Origin: Planctomycetota bacterium
GTDB lineage: Bacteria; Planctomycetota; Phycisphaerae; Sedimentisphaerales; Anaerobacaceae
NCBI GenBank assembly: GCA_013349615.1
Contig: DUZJ01000034.1
Location: forward strand, 1-34,088
Direction: 5' to 3'
DNA length: 34,088 nucleotides
Shown: in pieces, positions 8,878 through 17,312 of the stretch
How the letters are laid out: every line of letters begins with the position of its first letter
Position numbering within the stretch: position 1 is the stretch's first letter
Notes under the pieces: model-generated
Database searches by the model: none
The model's input: the letters and a program-made list of their open reading frames with translations, nothing else
What the model was told of the DNA's origin: nothing
Translations under genes and position numbers: made by a program

Positions 8878-9993
8878 TCAAACTATTGTGCCGCCTGCGA
8901 TGATATTATCGCTTCTGTCGTACAGCACAAGCCTTTGCCCGTGGCACGGTGCGAACTGGGGCTCATCAAACTCGACCGTGATGGCAGTTTCGCCCACGTC
9001 AACAACTTTGCAAGGTTGAGGCTCGCCGTAAGAGCGAATCTTGCCGTACACTTTTCTATCAATAGCCGGTTCTTCAGGTATCATAGAATTGATTCGATTT
9101 GCCTTAACAGTACGGCGGCTTACTTCTTCCCTGTCGCCTAAGGCAATAGTGTTTGTCCGGGCGTCTATTTTGCCCACATAAAGCGGCTTGCCGCCGGCAA
9201 AGCCTATACCCCTTCTCTGGCCGAGTGTATAGTTGGCAATACCTTTGTGAGTACCTATCTTGTTGCCTTCCATGTCCGTTATGTCACCGTCTTGATTAGC
9301 GTCGGCGGCGGTCAAAGCCGTTCGATAGTCGCCTTGGCCGGCAAAACACAATTCCATACTTTCACCCTTTTCGGCGACGCTTAGATACAGTCCGGCTGCG
9401 ATTTTGCGCACCTGTTCTTTTGTCATCTCGCCCAATGGAAGCAGCAAGTGGCGAAGCCTGTCTCGGCCGATACCGTATAGAGAATAGCTTTGGTCCTTTG
9501 TTTTGTCCTTCGCTCTGCCAAGGCAGACTTGACCGTCAATTTTGACCACTCGTGCATAGTGGCCCGTCGCCAGATGTCTTATTCCAAAACTTTCCTGCAA
9601 AAAATCCCACACTAATGAAAATTTCAAAAAAGTATTGCAGTCTATACAGGGATTGGGAGTTTGTCCTTTTGCGTATGATTGACGGAATGGCCCGATGATA
9701 AGCTGCTGGAAAACTTTGGTAACATCGAGAAAGTAATGCGGGATGTCCAGTTCCCTGCAGATAAATGCGGCACCTTCGCCACAGCAGCGGCGTCCGTTTG
9801 TATTGCATGATATGGGTATTTTCATCGTAATACCCAATACCTCCCAGCCGTCTCCCTTAAGCAGATGCGCCGTGATACTGCTGTCGACCCCTCCGCTCAT
9901 CAGCACCGCTATTTGCCTCGAAGGCGCCTTTTGGGGCGACCACTCCGAAAAACTCGGCGGCCACAGCTTGATATTCCATTTCTCATCCGTCAT
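8878..9993 (-). CDS. mnmA: tRNA-specific 2-thiouridylase MnmA
   Basis: Cytoplasmic enzyme that activates U34 of tRNA-Lys, -Glu and -Gln with ATP and inserts sulfur to give 2-thiouridine. From ATG 9993 it has 371 residues, the usual family length. The PP-loop SGGVDSS is at 33-39. The first catalytic Cys is in PCIDCNTFLKF (Cys119), and the second is Cys216 in MELCFAGQGDY. TGHYARV and YTLGQRRG are also family motifs. A TTG three codons upstream (10002) is an alternative start. Neither start has a clear Shine-Dalgarno site. A tRNA-Pro gene lies 73 bp upstream on the same strand, so co-transcription is possible, although tRNA-Pro is not a known MnmA substrate. Confidence 0.96.
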   Translation of the reverse strand: MTDEKWNIKLWPPSFSEWSPQKAPSRQIAVLMSGGVDSSITAHLLKGDGWEVLGITMKIPISCNTNGRRCCGEGAAFICRELDIPHYFLDVTKVFQQLIIGPFRQSYAKGQTPNPCIDCNTFLKFSLVWDFLQESFGIRHLATGHYARVVKIDGQVCLGRAKDKTKDQSYSLYGIGRDRLRHLLLPLGEMTKEQVRKIAAGLYLSVAEKGESMELCFAGQGDYRTALTAADANQDGDITDMEGNKIGTHKGIANYTLGQRRGIGFAGGKPLYVGKIDARTNTIALGDREEVSRRTVKANRINSMIPEEPAIDRKVYGKIRSYGEPQPCKVVDVGETAITVEFDEPQFAPCHGQRLVLYDRSDNIIAGGTIV

Positions 9994-10066
9994 TATTATC
10001 AAATTTCTTGAATCGTATGCAGGCCCGGCACAGAATAAGCGCTTTAATATAAAGAGTTACGGAAAA

Positions 10067-10140
10067 TCGGGGCGACTGGACTTGAACCAGCGACCTCTTG
10101 ACCCCCAGTCAAGCGCGCTACCAAACTGCGCCACGCCCCG
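10067..10140 (-). tRNA. tRNA-Pro (anticodon GGG)
   Basis: A complete cloverleaf can be drawn. The acceptor pair is CGGGGCG with CGCCCCG. The D arm is GCGC/GCGC with an AGTTTGGTA loop. The anticodon stem CTTGA/TCAAG encloses loop CTGGGGG, which gives anticodon GGG. The T arm contains TTCAAGT. The discriminator base is A. CCA is not encoded. Length is 74 nt. Anticodon GGG reads CCC and CCU proline codons. Confidence 0.95.
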
Positions 10141-10153
10141 GACAATAGAACCT

Positions 10154-10182
10154 ATTTTAATATAAAACGGGTTCCAGAGCAA
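10154..10182 (-). promoter_or_regulatory. Putative promoter for tRNA-Pro
   Basis: On the minus strand TTGCTC (10182-10177) and TAAAAT (10159-10154) are separated by 17 nt, ending 13 nt before the tRNA 5' end. The -10 box is good and the -35 box weak (3 of 6). Position fits a tRNA transcript with a very short leader. Confidence 0.4.
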
Positions 10183-10317
10183 AACCTTTTTAGACAGTAA
10201 ATTTTTATGATTTGACAGGACCAGGGCCTTTTTTTGTCCGATTTTAGCTGTAAAGTGGATTTGCGTACGGATACTCGCGACCGCGCACATACATTGGCGG
10301 AGGGAGCCACTTTTGAT

Positions 10318-10346
10318 TTGCAAATTGGCTCAGATAATTGTAAAAT
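10318..10346 (+). promoter_or_regulatory. Putative promoter for the PAS-domain gene
   Basis: TTGCAA at 10318-10323, a 17-nt spacer, and TAAAAT at 10341-10346. A start near 10353 gives a leader of about 97 nt. The 309-bp gap between the tRNA and the PAS gene (10141-10449) otherwise holds nothing I recognise. Confidence 0.5.
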
Positions 10347-10449
10347 AAAGGCCGGTATGACCTACGGCTTCGTCCGAACACCCAGAGAGAAATACAGGTA
10401 TATGGTTGGGTAGTTGCGTGGTCTCAGCGGTTGTAAGCGGAGGCGAAAT

Positions 10450-11355
10450 ATGGGAACTAATAACGGCAAAAAAGCAAATCCTGGCGGCAATCGGGAAAAT
10501 ACCGAGGACCAGCTCAAAGAATATCAGGCGAAATTCAAGGCCCTGTTCGACAATGTCAGCAGTGGAGTCGCGATATACGAAGCGAGAAACGATGGCGAAG
10601 ATTTTGTCTTTGTGGATTTTAACCCGTCTGCCGAAGAGATAGAACACATCAACAAAGAAGAATTGATAGGTAAAAGTGTCGCTGAGGTCTTTCCCGGAGT
10701 AAAAGAGTTTGGGCTTTTCGATGTTTTCCGCCGAGTGTATAAGACGGGCACACCGGAACACCTGCCCATTTCAGTATACAAGGATGAAAGAGTTGCAGGA
10801 TGGCGGGAGAACTATGTGTTCAGACTGCCCTCAAAACAGGTCGTGGCGATATATGACGATGTCTCGGCGCAAAAACGCACTGAATTAGTAACTCGGATGA
10901 CCAGCGAATGCTTCCGTGCCATTGCCGACTATACCTATGACTGGGAGGTTTGGGTCGGTCCGGCAGGCCGGGTCCTGTGGACAAATCCGGCTGCGGAGCG
11001 TCTTACCGGTTACAGCATAAAAGAGATTACAGCAATGTCGGATTACCCAATCCCGCTCGTTTATACCGAAGACCGTAACCGGATGGACAGAGCTTTTCGC
11101 TCGGCCCTTAAAGGCGGTACAGGCAACGATGTCCAGTTCAGGATTGAGCGCAAGAATGGCAGGATAATCTGGGTGGCAATATCCTGGCAGCCGATATACG
11201 ACGAAAAAGGGAATTCCCTCGGCCACCGCGAGAGCATTCGCGACATCACCGACCGCATAAAGGCCGAGCAGGCCCTCGAAAAGGCCGAGCACGAAATGGA
11301 AAAGGAAATCCAGACCCTAAAAGCCATCCTCGATAAGCACGGCCTCAAAGAGTAA
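10450..11355 (+). CDS. PAS-domain sensor protein without output domain
   Basis: Protein of 301 residues. The start at 10450 is set by GGAGG at 10439-10443, 6 nt upstream; a longer frame from 10414 lacks such a site. Two PAS domains are visible. The first (about 22-135) contains FKALFDNVSSGVAIYE and FVDFNPSAEEI. The second (about 150-275) contains AGRVLWTNPAAERLTGYS and a PAC-type end, NGRIIWVAISWQPIYDEKGN. A short coiled coil follows to the end. No histidine kinase, GGDEF, sigma54 or DNA-binding domain is present, and no partner gene lies next to it. It could sense a ligand or redox state and act through protein-protein contact, or be a kinase gene that lost its 3' part. It converges with asnA. 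Confidence 0.85.
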   Translation: MGTNNGKKANPGGNRENTEDQLKEYQAKFKALFDNVSSGVAIYEARNDGEDFVFVDFNPSAEEIEHINKEELIGKSVAEVFPGVKEFGLFDVFRRVYKTGTPEHLPISVYKDERVAGWRENYVFRLPSKQVVAIYDDVSAQKRTELVTRMTSECFRAIADYTYDWEVWVGPAGRVLWTNPAAERLTGYSIKEITAMSDYPIPLVYTEDRNRMDRAFRSALKGGTGNDVQFRIERKNGRIIWVAISWQPIYDEKGNSLGHRESIRDITDRIKAEQALEKAEHEMEKEIQTLKAILDKHGLKE

Positions 11356-11390
11356 GGGCCAGCCTTGAAGCAGGTATTGCTGCGGCCGAC

Positions 11391-12521
11391 TTATTCTATG
11401 ACGTGGATGTTTTTCTTCTTGCACATCTCTTTTAATATTTTCGGCCAAACCGTGGCGCTGACTTCTCCGATATGGGCCTTCTTCAACAGCAGCATAAAAG
11501 TCCGTGACTGGCCGATACCGCCGCCGATACTTAGCGGGATCTCGTTGTTAATTATGGCCTGATGGTACGGCAGCTTCAGCATCTCAAGCTGGCCGGATAG
11601 CTCTAATTGTTTCTTGAGTGTCTCTGCGGTGACGCGAATACCCATAGAAGTCAATTCGTGCCGTCGCTTCGTTACCGGGTTCCAGACAAGGATATCGCCG
11701 TTAAGCCCGTGCATTTCTCTGCCGTCCTCGGAGGTCGTCTCAGTTACCCAGTCATCGTAGTCGGCGGCCCTCATCTCGTGCGGGTAGCCGTCCTTTAAGA
11801 CCCAGCCGATGCCATAAATGAACATCGCGCCGAGCTCCTTGGCAATTTCGGTCTCGCGCTGCTTGCGCGGCAGGTCGGTGTATTTATCTAAGATATCTTC
11901 GGCGTGAATGAAAGTCAGCTCGTCGGGCAGGTCGGGGTACTTATCGGTTTTCAACTGCGGAAAAAGCTCCTGAACGTGTTTCTCGGCGCCCTTGAGGACC
12001 TTCCAGAGTTTTTGAACGACTTCTTTGAGGAACTTAAGGTTTCGCTGCTCTTTTGTGATAGCCAGCTCCCAGTCCCACTGGTCCACATAAGCGCTGTGGT
12101 CGTGGTCGAGCCAGTAGTCCTTGCGTATTGCCCGCATATCAGTGAGCAGGCCTTCGCCGGTCTCCATACCGAACTGCTTGAGTGCCATCCGTTTCCACTT
12201 CGTCGCTGCCTGGACGACCTGGGCGTCGATGGGATTCTTGTCGCGGTCGTTTGAGATGTGGAACTGGATGGGCGTGCGCGAGCCGTCGCGGTCCAGCATA
12301 TCGTTGACGCCGCTCTCAACATCTACAATCAGAGGAACTGTAACGCGAATCAGATTAAGCTCCTTGCACATATTCTCTTCGATGTAGTCTTTGGCGGCGT
12401 AGGTTGCGAGCTGTGTTTCCTTTGGCGATAGCAGCGAAGTATAATCCTGCGGGAGGGTTTTCTCTAACTGGGCATAGTCACCGATGCCGGGCCCGGCCAG
12501 GTCTGCCTTCTTGTCGGCCAT
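11391..12521 (-). CDS. asnA: Aspartate-ammonia ligase (asparagine synthetase A)
   Basis: Cytoplasmic enzyme making asparagine from aspartate, ammonia and ATP, with a class II aminoacyl-tRNA-synthetase-like fold. Length 376 residues; the E. coli enzyme has 330, so this copy has extra residues, partly at the N-terminus and in the middle. Signatures are LNLIRVTVPLIVD, ESGVNDMLDRDG, RAIRKDYWLDHDHSAYVDQWDWE and near the end IGGGIGQSRTFMLLLKKAHIGE, which closely resembles the family's ATP-binding end. AGGAG precedes the ATG. No other amino-acid gene is nearby. Confidence 0.96.
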   Translation of the reverse strand: MADKKADLAGPGIGDYAQLEKTLPQDYTSLLSPKETQLATYAAKDYIEENMCKELNLIRVTVPLIVDVESGVNDMLDRDGSRTPIQFHISNDRDKNPIDAQVVQAATKWKRMALKQFGMETGEGLLTDMRAIRKDYWLDHDHSAYVDQWDWELAITKEQRNLKFLKEVVQKLWKVLKGAEKHVQELFPQLKTDKYPDLPDELTFIHAEDILDKYTDLPRKQRETEIAKELGAMFIYGIGWVLKDGYPHEMRAADYDDWVTETTSEDGREMHGLNGDILVWNPVTKRRHELTSMGIRVTAETLKKQLELSGQLEMLKLPYHQAIINNEIPLSIGGGIGQSRTFMLLLKKAHIGEVSATVWPKILKEMCKKKNIHVIE

Positions 12522-13030
12522 ATCTGTTTTCTCCTAAATCTTTTGTAGACAGTATTCAAAAACGACAACTGCTTATTACTCAACTTGACAGGGTTTTAAA
12601 CTGTCATGCTGAGCGCAGCGAAGCATCTGGCCTTATCATAGGATTTTGGCCGATTGCGAGCGTGAGATTCTTCGCTTCGCTCAGAATGACACTAACGTTT
12701 TTCAACAGAGTATTAGAAGCTCTGAGCAAAACGCCGAATAATAACCGAAAACGTTTGTCTTTTCCAAGATAATTTTTAGATGATGCCCAAAGACCGGTAT
12801 CCAGATCGCAGCCCGGTTCTTATTTACTGTTGGTTCCGGAATGGGTTAAAACCTTCCTGTTCTACACTCCGGCCAACAGCAGGGTAAGCAAAACGGCCGG
12901 TAAGGCCAACCAAAAGGTTAGACACCGTCAGTTCAGAACGCTGCTGACATATTTTCCAATCTTTTGTATCACAGGTTGCACTTCACTACTTGAAATCCTC
13001 GGCTATGTCACTATCGCAATCGGAAAACGT
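12522..13030. other. 509-bp intergenic region with a palindromic repeat
   Basis: No convincing gene. Open frames here lack ribosome sites and overlap either the repeat or the reverse strand of the PDZ gene. Contents that can be supported are the inverted repeat at 12602-12691 and a short hairpin just before it (TGACAG at 12586-12591 pairing with CTGTCA at 12601-12606). From about 12780 to 13030 I see nothing recognisable. Confidence 0.5.
12602..12691. repeat. Palindromic dispersed-repeat-like element (27-bp arms)
   Basis: The left arm 12602-12628 begins TGTCATGCTGAGCGCAGCG and is matched at 24 of 27 positions by the reverse complement of 12665-12691. The arms are separated by 36 nt. The sequence resembles the widespread TGTCATTCTGAGCGAAGCGAA type of small palindromic repeat found between genes in many bacterial genomes; this is from memory, not a search. 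Transcribed, it would fold into a long hairpin. A single degraded arm of the same type is at 32116-32132. Confidence 0.75.
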
Positions 13031-14350
13031 TTACTCCTTGTCCTCAGCGGCAAGGTCGATAAACTGGTTGCCTCGGATGATTTGAGGCTTGTATCCCCTT
13101 TTCATTCTGTTGGCCAGCCTCCGTGTCCGCTGGCTGAAACTATGCCAGCCCATGACAAGACTGTAAACACGATCGTAATCTATGATGATATCTCCTGCTC
13201 TAAGTCCAATATCCTCATGCACAGCCGACACTTTCTCCACCTCTATACCCGACACAATCAGTTTTTTCTCCAACAGCTTGGCACTTGCCGGCCGAACTAC
13301 AAGACCCAATTCTTCTATGGTCTCTCTCTCCGATACATCAGGCTCTTTGTTTAAACGCTCCTCCCATGTCCGCAGTTCTGGGAGCATCTCTTTTACTTCA
13401 GCACGGACTTTCTCGAACTCCTCGTCTGTTAGCCGTCCGTTCTTCCAGGCCCGCATTTTCCGCCCGATATCAGTTTTGTATACCCAAGCAAGATTCTCCG
13501 GCGGCATTTTCTCTACCGCGGCCCTGAACGCCGCCAGTGACTTACTTTCTGCCAGCATTTCTAACACTGTCCACCGCTTTGGTTTTGCTGGCAGCGGACC
13601 CCGAAGCCTGATCCTCAATCGCTTCGCGAATCTTTCCAGCCAGCCCTGCCACTGCTCAGCAACCCCGCTCCTGAATGCGCCCACCAACCGCGCGTCACTT
13701 TCGATCTTACCCACTAAGGCACGGAAATCATCACTCGCCTTGGCCTGGCTCATCGTATTCAGTGCACGCCTGCCCTTCTCAACAGCCGCATAAAGGCGCT
13801 TTCTCTTCTCTTTGCTGGGTGCTGTTTGGCTCTCCGTGACAATCTCTTTTAGGGCCTCGTCCACTTTGCGCCATCCATCGATCCAGTCCGCACTGACAAA
13901 TTCCGCGGTAACCATACGTGCCTTGACAATCTCGTAATACTCCGGCCAGACTGGCCTCCGAGTGCGGTCAACTTCTTCCGGTTGTTTATCATAAACAGCA
14001 CGCATTTCTGCCTTCATAGAAAGCAAAATCAAATGTCCCCTTTGCTCACGCAACACCTTTTCGGAAGAATAGAAACGCCGAGGCGGCCATTCGTCTCCAC
14101 CCGTTACTTTGCTGACCAGCGGTGCGAACCTCGCTGCCAAATCCTCACTGAGACAAAACGGTGGAGTCGCCAACACACCCCACATGCCCAAATATACCAT
14201 CGGCTTCAGCAGCCATATCCGGCCCTCAACTTCATGCAGCAGACAGTCATCAAAAAACTTCTCCTTTAGCTTGCCCTCGTCCTGAGCCGCCATACTGCTA
14301 ACAGACAAAACACTGGCCAGGAGCAACGATAAATAGTTTCTGGTTACCAT
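13031..14350 (-). CDS. Secreted protein with C-terminal PDZ-like domain, function unknown
   Basis: Protein of 439 residues. An N-terminal signal peptide ends near AAQ. The body is long and mostly helical, rich in Lys, Glu and Arg (about 30-330), with no motif I recognise. Residues about 345-435 look like a PDZ domain: IEELGLVVRPAS, then LRAGDIIIDYDRV, then a hydrophobic strand near the end (KPQIIRGNQFIDLA). No protease catalytic residues are evident. GAGGG lies 8 nt before the ATG. The start overlaps the end of the upstream fused synthase gene by 7 bp, so the two are probably translated in coupled fashion. It may be a periplasmic scaffold; the role is unknown. Confidence 0.75.
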   Translation of the reverse strand: MVTRNYLSLLLASVLSVSSMAAQDEGKLKEKFFDDCLLHEVEGRIWLLKPMVYLGMWGVLATPPFCLSEDLAARFAPLVSKVTGGDEWPPRRFYSSEKVLREQRGHLILLSMKAEMRAVYDKQPEEVDRTRRPVWPEYYEIVKARMVTAEFVSADWIDGWRKVDEALKEIVTESQTAPSKEKRKRLYAAVEKGRRALNTMSQAKASDDFRALVGKIESDARLVGAFRSGVAEQWQGWLERFAKRLRIRLRGPLPAKPKRWTVLEMLAESKSLAAFRAAVEKMPPENLAWVYKTDIGRKMRAWKNGRLTDEEFEKVRAEVKEMLPELRTWEERLNKEPDVSERETIEELGLVVRPASAKLLEKKLIVSGIEVEKVSAVHEDIGLRAGDIIIDYDRVYSLVMGWHSFSQRTRRLANRMKRGYKPQIIRGNQFIDLAAEDKE

Positions 14351-15879
14351 AACGGTTTCCCTCTTAATCTCAACGAATTGCGGCGATGCTCAGCCACAAG
14401 GTCACTGCTCAGCAGCGACAGCCCTGTCCTGTCATCTGTCAGCACGGCCGCACCATGCGTGTTTATATCACATAGTTCCTCACCTGTGAACCCATACATG
14501 CCCAATTCCAAACGCTCGCTGCTTCCCAGTTCCAGGGCGGTCCGGCTCGCAAAAACAAATACGTGCTGCACTTCGTTGGCAATGCCGCTTCGTACCGCCA
14601 CGATGTGTGGAAACACTGCCTGAAGTGTCCGACCTACCGCACATATTGCCGGATGTTCCGGATGGCCAATTAGTCGGACAACCAGCACACCGTCCGGATT
14701 CAGGTGCCCATCGACCAGTTCGAAAGCTTCTTTCGTGTATAGGTGCTCCGGTGTAGTACCGCCCAGAAATGCGTCTATGATGACCGCGTCGTACCGCCGC
14801 TGGTCTCGGACAAGAAATGCCCGGCCGTCCGCCACAGTCACTTCAGCCGCTAAGTCGAAGTACTTGGTAGCTAATCGAATCACCGCCGGGTCAATCTCGA
14901 CACCATGAACCTCAACTCCATACATTGCCAGCGCCCGCTCATGCAGCCCTGCACCCACGCCGATAAGCAAAGCCGTCCGGGCCCTTGGCCGAAAGTAAGG
15001 AATCAGCTCAATATAATCACGACCACGGATAAGTGTTCCCCTGACGATGCCCAGACCATGGATTGGCAGAACCGTCTGGAAGATGCCATTGCACGCCAGC
15101 GCACGCGTTCCGCGATGTTCAAGTACCTCCAGATAGCCATATAGTCCCTCGACCTCTTCCAGCACGCGCATTGCTCCGAGCGTTTGCGGTGGAGATTCAA
15201 AAGACCATCCCACTACGATACCCAATGCACCGATGACAATTACAGCGGTTGTTGCTGTCCACCGGCGGGCGCAAGCCAACGCAGTGATGCCCATGGCCAA
15301 CGTCCCGACCACCAGCACCAACAGGGTCTTTGATAAACCCAGGTGCGGTATCAAAAGCAGACCCGTCAGCGCCGTTCCGAATAAGCCTCCTACGGTGCCA
15401 GCAGCCATCAGGCGTCCGACTACCGTACCGGTCCGAGCGGCCGTTCGGACCAGCAGACGAGCCAGAACAGGCTGGACCATACCCAGCAGGACAAGAGGTG
15501 CAGCCAGAATCGAAATTGCAGAACAACATGCTCCGGCAACGAGCGTCATGTCTTGGAACATCGCAGGTATGTTCCGGCCGCACACCCTGACAAAAACCAA
15601 CGGAAGCGTTGCAAGCAGCAATACAACTGCCAGTGTTATCACAGAAGGATGCGAATCGGCGATTTTACCTCCAAGCCGGTAGCCGACGGCAAGTGCTCCA
15701 AGCGACGTGGCAATAACTACTGTCCAAACCTGTATCCCCATACCAAAGAGCGGCATTAGCAGCCGGGCCCCAACCAGCTCGAAGCCCATGACCGTAGTGC
15801 CGGCCCAAAATGAAGTAATCAGGAAAAAGAATTGCATCCCCCCACGCGGCTTTGCCGCCCTGTCTTCTGGGCTTGCCAC
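14344..15879 (-). CDS. Membrane-fused spermidine-synthase-like protein
   Basis: Protein of 511 residues, starting at GTG 15879 with GGAGG 7 nt upstream. Residues about 15-225 contain roughly seven hydrophobic segments (for example FFLITSFWAGTTVMGFEL and GTLAMGITALACA). The C-terminal half is a Rossmann methyltransferase-like domain of the polyamine synthase family: LLIGVGAGLHERALA, VHGVEIDPAVIRLA, VTVADGRAFL and YDAVIIDAFLGG. Such fused transporter/spermidine-synthase proteins are common in environmental bacteria. Polyamine synthesis is not proven for most of them. No speD or other polyamine gene is in the window. It is translationally coupled to the PDZ-like protein. Confidence 0.85.
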   Translation of the reverse strand: MASPEDRAAKPRGGMQFFFLITSFWAGTTVMGFELVGARLLMPLFGMGIQVWTVVIATSLGALAVGYRLGGKIADSHPSVITLAVVLLLATLPLVFVRVCGRNIPAMFQDMTLVAGACCSAISILAAPLVLLGMVQPVLARLLVRTAARTGTVVGRLMAAGTVGGLFGTALTGLLLIPHLGLSKTLLVLVVGTLAMGITALACARRWTATTAVIVIGALGIVVGWSFESPPQTLGAMRVLEEVEGLYGYLEVLEHRGTRALACNGIFQTVLPIHGLGIVRGTLIRGRDYIELIPYFRPRARTALLIGVGAGLHERALAMYGVEVHGVEIDPAVIRLATKYFDLAAEVTVADGRAFLVRDQRRYDAVIIDAFLGGTTPEHLYTKEAFELVDGHLNPDGVLVVRLIGHPEHPAICAVGRTLQAVFPHIVAVRSGIANEVQHVFVFASRTALELGSSERLELGMYGFTGEELCDINTHGAAVLTDDRTGLSLLSSDLVAEHRRNSLRLRGKPLW

Positions 15880-15958
15880 TTCCGTACCTCCTGTTCAGTT
15901 TCGATCCCCAACATCTAAGCACTTGCCAACCAAACTCAGACTTGATGTTGCCTCAATT

Positions 15959-16903
15959 CTAACATTCGTCTCTCAGCCAGGTGACGAATTTCGCCAGGCC
16001 GTCTTCTATCTTTGTTTTGGGGTTATACCCTAATTCGCTGACAGCTTTGGTTATATCGGCGTATGTGCGCTCGACGTCTCCGGGCTGAAGCGGTACGTGT
16101 TCTTTGATTGCCTTTTTGCCGAGGGCCTTTTCGATTTCAGTGACCAGGTCATTGACCGTTATTGGGCGTGATTCGCCGAGATTATAGATATTAAAACCGG
16201 CACATTTTTGCATAGCGGCAATTGTGCCGTTGATTATATCGTCAATGTATGTAAAGTCGCGGCTCATAGTACCGTCGCCATAGACCGGTATCGGTTTTTC
16301 CTGCTCGATAAGTCCGGCGAATTTGTGGATTGCCAAATCCGGCCTTTGCCGCGGGCCGTAAACCGTGAAAAAACGCAGACACGTTACCGAAATTCCGTAA
16401 AGGTGGTGATACGTATGGCAGATAAGCTCACACGCCTTTTTAGTGGCCGCATACGGAGAGATGGGAAAGTCAACGTTATCGTCCTCGGAAAACGGGACCT
16501 TCTTATTGTTGCCATAAACGCTCGAACTTGAGCCGAAGATAAACTTACCTATCCTTTGTTCTTTCGCCGCCTCAAGTAACACGGTTGTTCCGTTTATATT
16601 GACGTCGGCGTAGAGCAGCGGCTGGGCAATTGACGGCCGAACGCCGGCCCTGGCGGCCAGATGTACGATTATGTCGACACTGTCACCGACGGCATCGTCC
16701 ATTGCAGACCCATCGCGGATGTCGGCTTCGATGAGCTGGAAATTCTTGTTTTTAAGACAGCCTTCTATATTGCGGCGTTTGATTTGCGGGTCGTAAAAGT
16801 CGTCGAAATTATCAACTCCGACGACTTGCCGGCCATCGTCGAGAAGACGTTCGCATAAATGTGAGCCGATGAAACCTGCGGCGCCCGTTATCAACACTTT
16901 CAT
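15959..16903 (-). CDS. NAD-dependent sugar-nucleotide epimerase (UDP-glucuronate 4-epimerase-like)
   Basis: Short-chain dehydrogenase-type enzyme of 314 residues, the family's normal length. GAAGFIGSHL (7-16) binds NAD. The catalytic pair is Tyr151 and Lys155 in SPYAATKKACE, with the GSSSSVYG strand before it. RFFTVYGPRQRPDLAI and GDGTMSRDFTYIDDI are typical of UDP-glucuronate 4-epimerases and dTDP-glucose dehydratase relatives. Its place 10 bp after the small membrane gene, in the same operon as UDP-glucose dehydrogenase, favours UDP-GlcA as substrate, giving UDP-GalA. GAGGAT precedes the ATG. GDP- or dTDP-sugar specificity cannot be excluded. Confidence 0.9.
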   Translation of the reverse strand: MKVLITGAAGFIGSHLCERLLDDGRQVVGVDNFDDFYDPQIKRRNIEGCLKNKNFQLIEADIRDGSAMDDAVGDSVDIIVHLAARAGVRPSIAQPLLYADVNINGTTVLLEAAKEQRIGKFIFGSSSSVYGNNKKVPFSEDDNVDFPISPYAATKKACELICHTYHHLYGISVTCLRFFTVYGPRQRPDLAIHKFAGLIEQEKPIPVYGDGTMSRDFTYIDDIINGTIAAMQKCAGFNIYNLGESRPITVNDLVTEIEKALGKKAIKEHVPLQPGDVERTYADITKAVSELGYNPKTKIEDGLAKFVTWLRDEC

Positions 16904-16913
16904 AAAGCAATCC

Positions 16914-17279
16914 TCACGCGCAAATAATGATGACGACTCCGATGGCCAGAAAGATTAGGGCCATAGCTCGAAGAAACACAGCCGATTGTTTTTGCCACCA
17001 CTCAATTATGGGTCTGAGCTTGTTCGGCCCGAGGACGAGAACCAACATACCCGATATTAAAAAAAGAATACCAAACGCAAAAACAGGCCAGAAATGTTTG
17101 CATTCGCGCGCACCTAATAGAAACACAACTCCGAGTGCCAGTCGTATGGGGGCTGCAATGTAGAGCCGGCTGCCTTTTTTGAAGAATTCAAGTAGTCGAT
17201 TCATCACGCCGGGCTTTAGTATGTACACAACCGCGATGGCGACGAAAACTATGCCTATAATTTTAATAACAAGGTCCAT
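16914..17279 (-). CDS. Small integral membrane protein, function unknown
   Basis: Protein of 121 residues with about four hydrophobic segments: VIKIIGIVFVAIAVVYIL, IRLALGVVFLLGA, FGILFLISGMLVLVLG and AMALIFLAIGVVIIICA. AAAGGAAAA precedes the ATG. It sits in the operon between UDP-glucose dehydrogenase (33 bp away) and the epimerase (10 bp away). That position hints at a role with the polysaccharide pathway, but no family is recognised. Confidence 0.8.
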   Translation of the reverse strand: MDLVIKIIGIVFVAIAVVYILKPGVMNRLLEFFKKGSRLYIAAPIRLALGVVFLLGARECKHFWPVFAFGILFLISGMLVLVLGPNKLRPIIEWWQKQSAVFLRAMALIFLAIGVVIIICA

Positions 17280-17312
17280 AACTTTTCCTTTCTTTTTCAG
17301 GGCGAATTTTAA

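Noticed and set aside
10057..10323. 88-codon reverse frame over the tRNA
   Set aside because: Its C-terminal part (GVAQFGSALDWGSRGRWFKSS) is a translated tRNA, a common false gene call.
12830..13354. 174-codon forward frame across the asnA-PDZ gap
   Set aside because: Most of it is antisense to the well-supported PDZ gene, it has no ribosome site or recognisable motif, and its composition looks unstructured.
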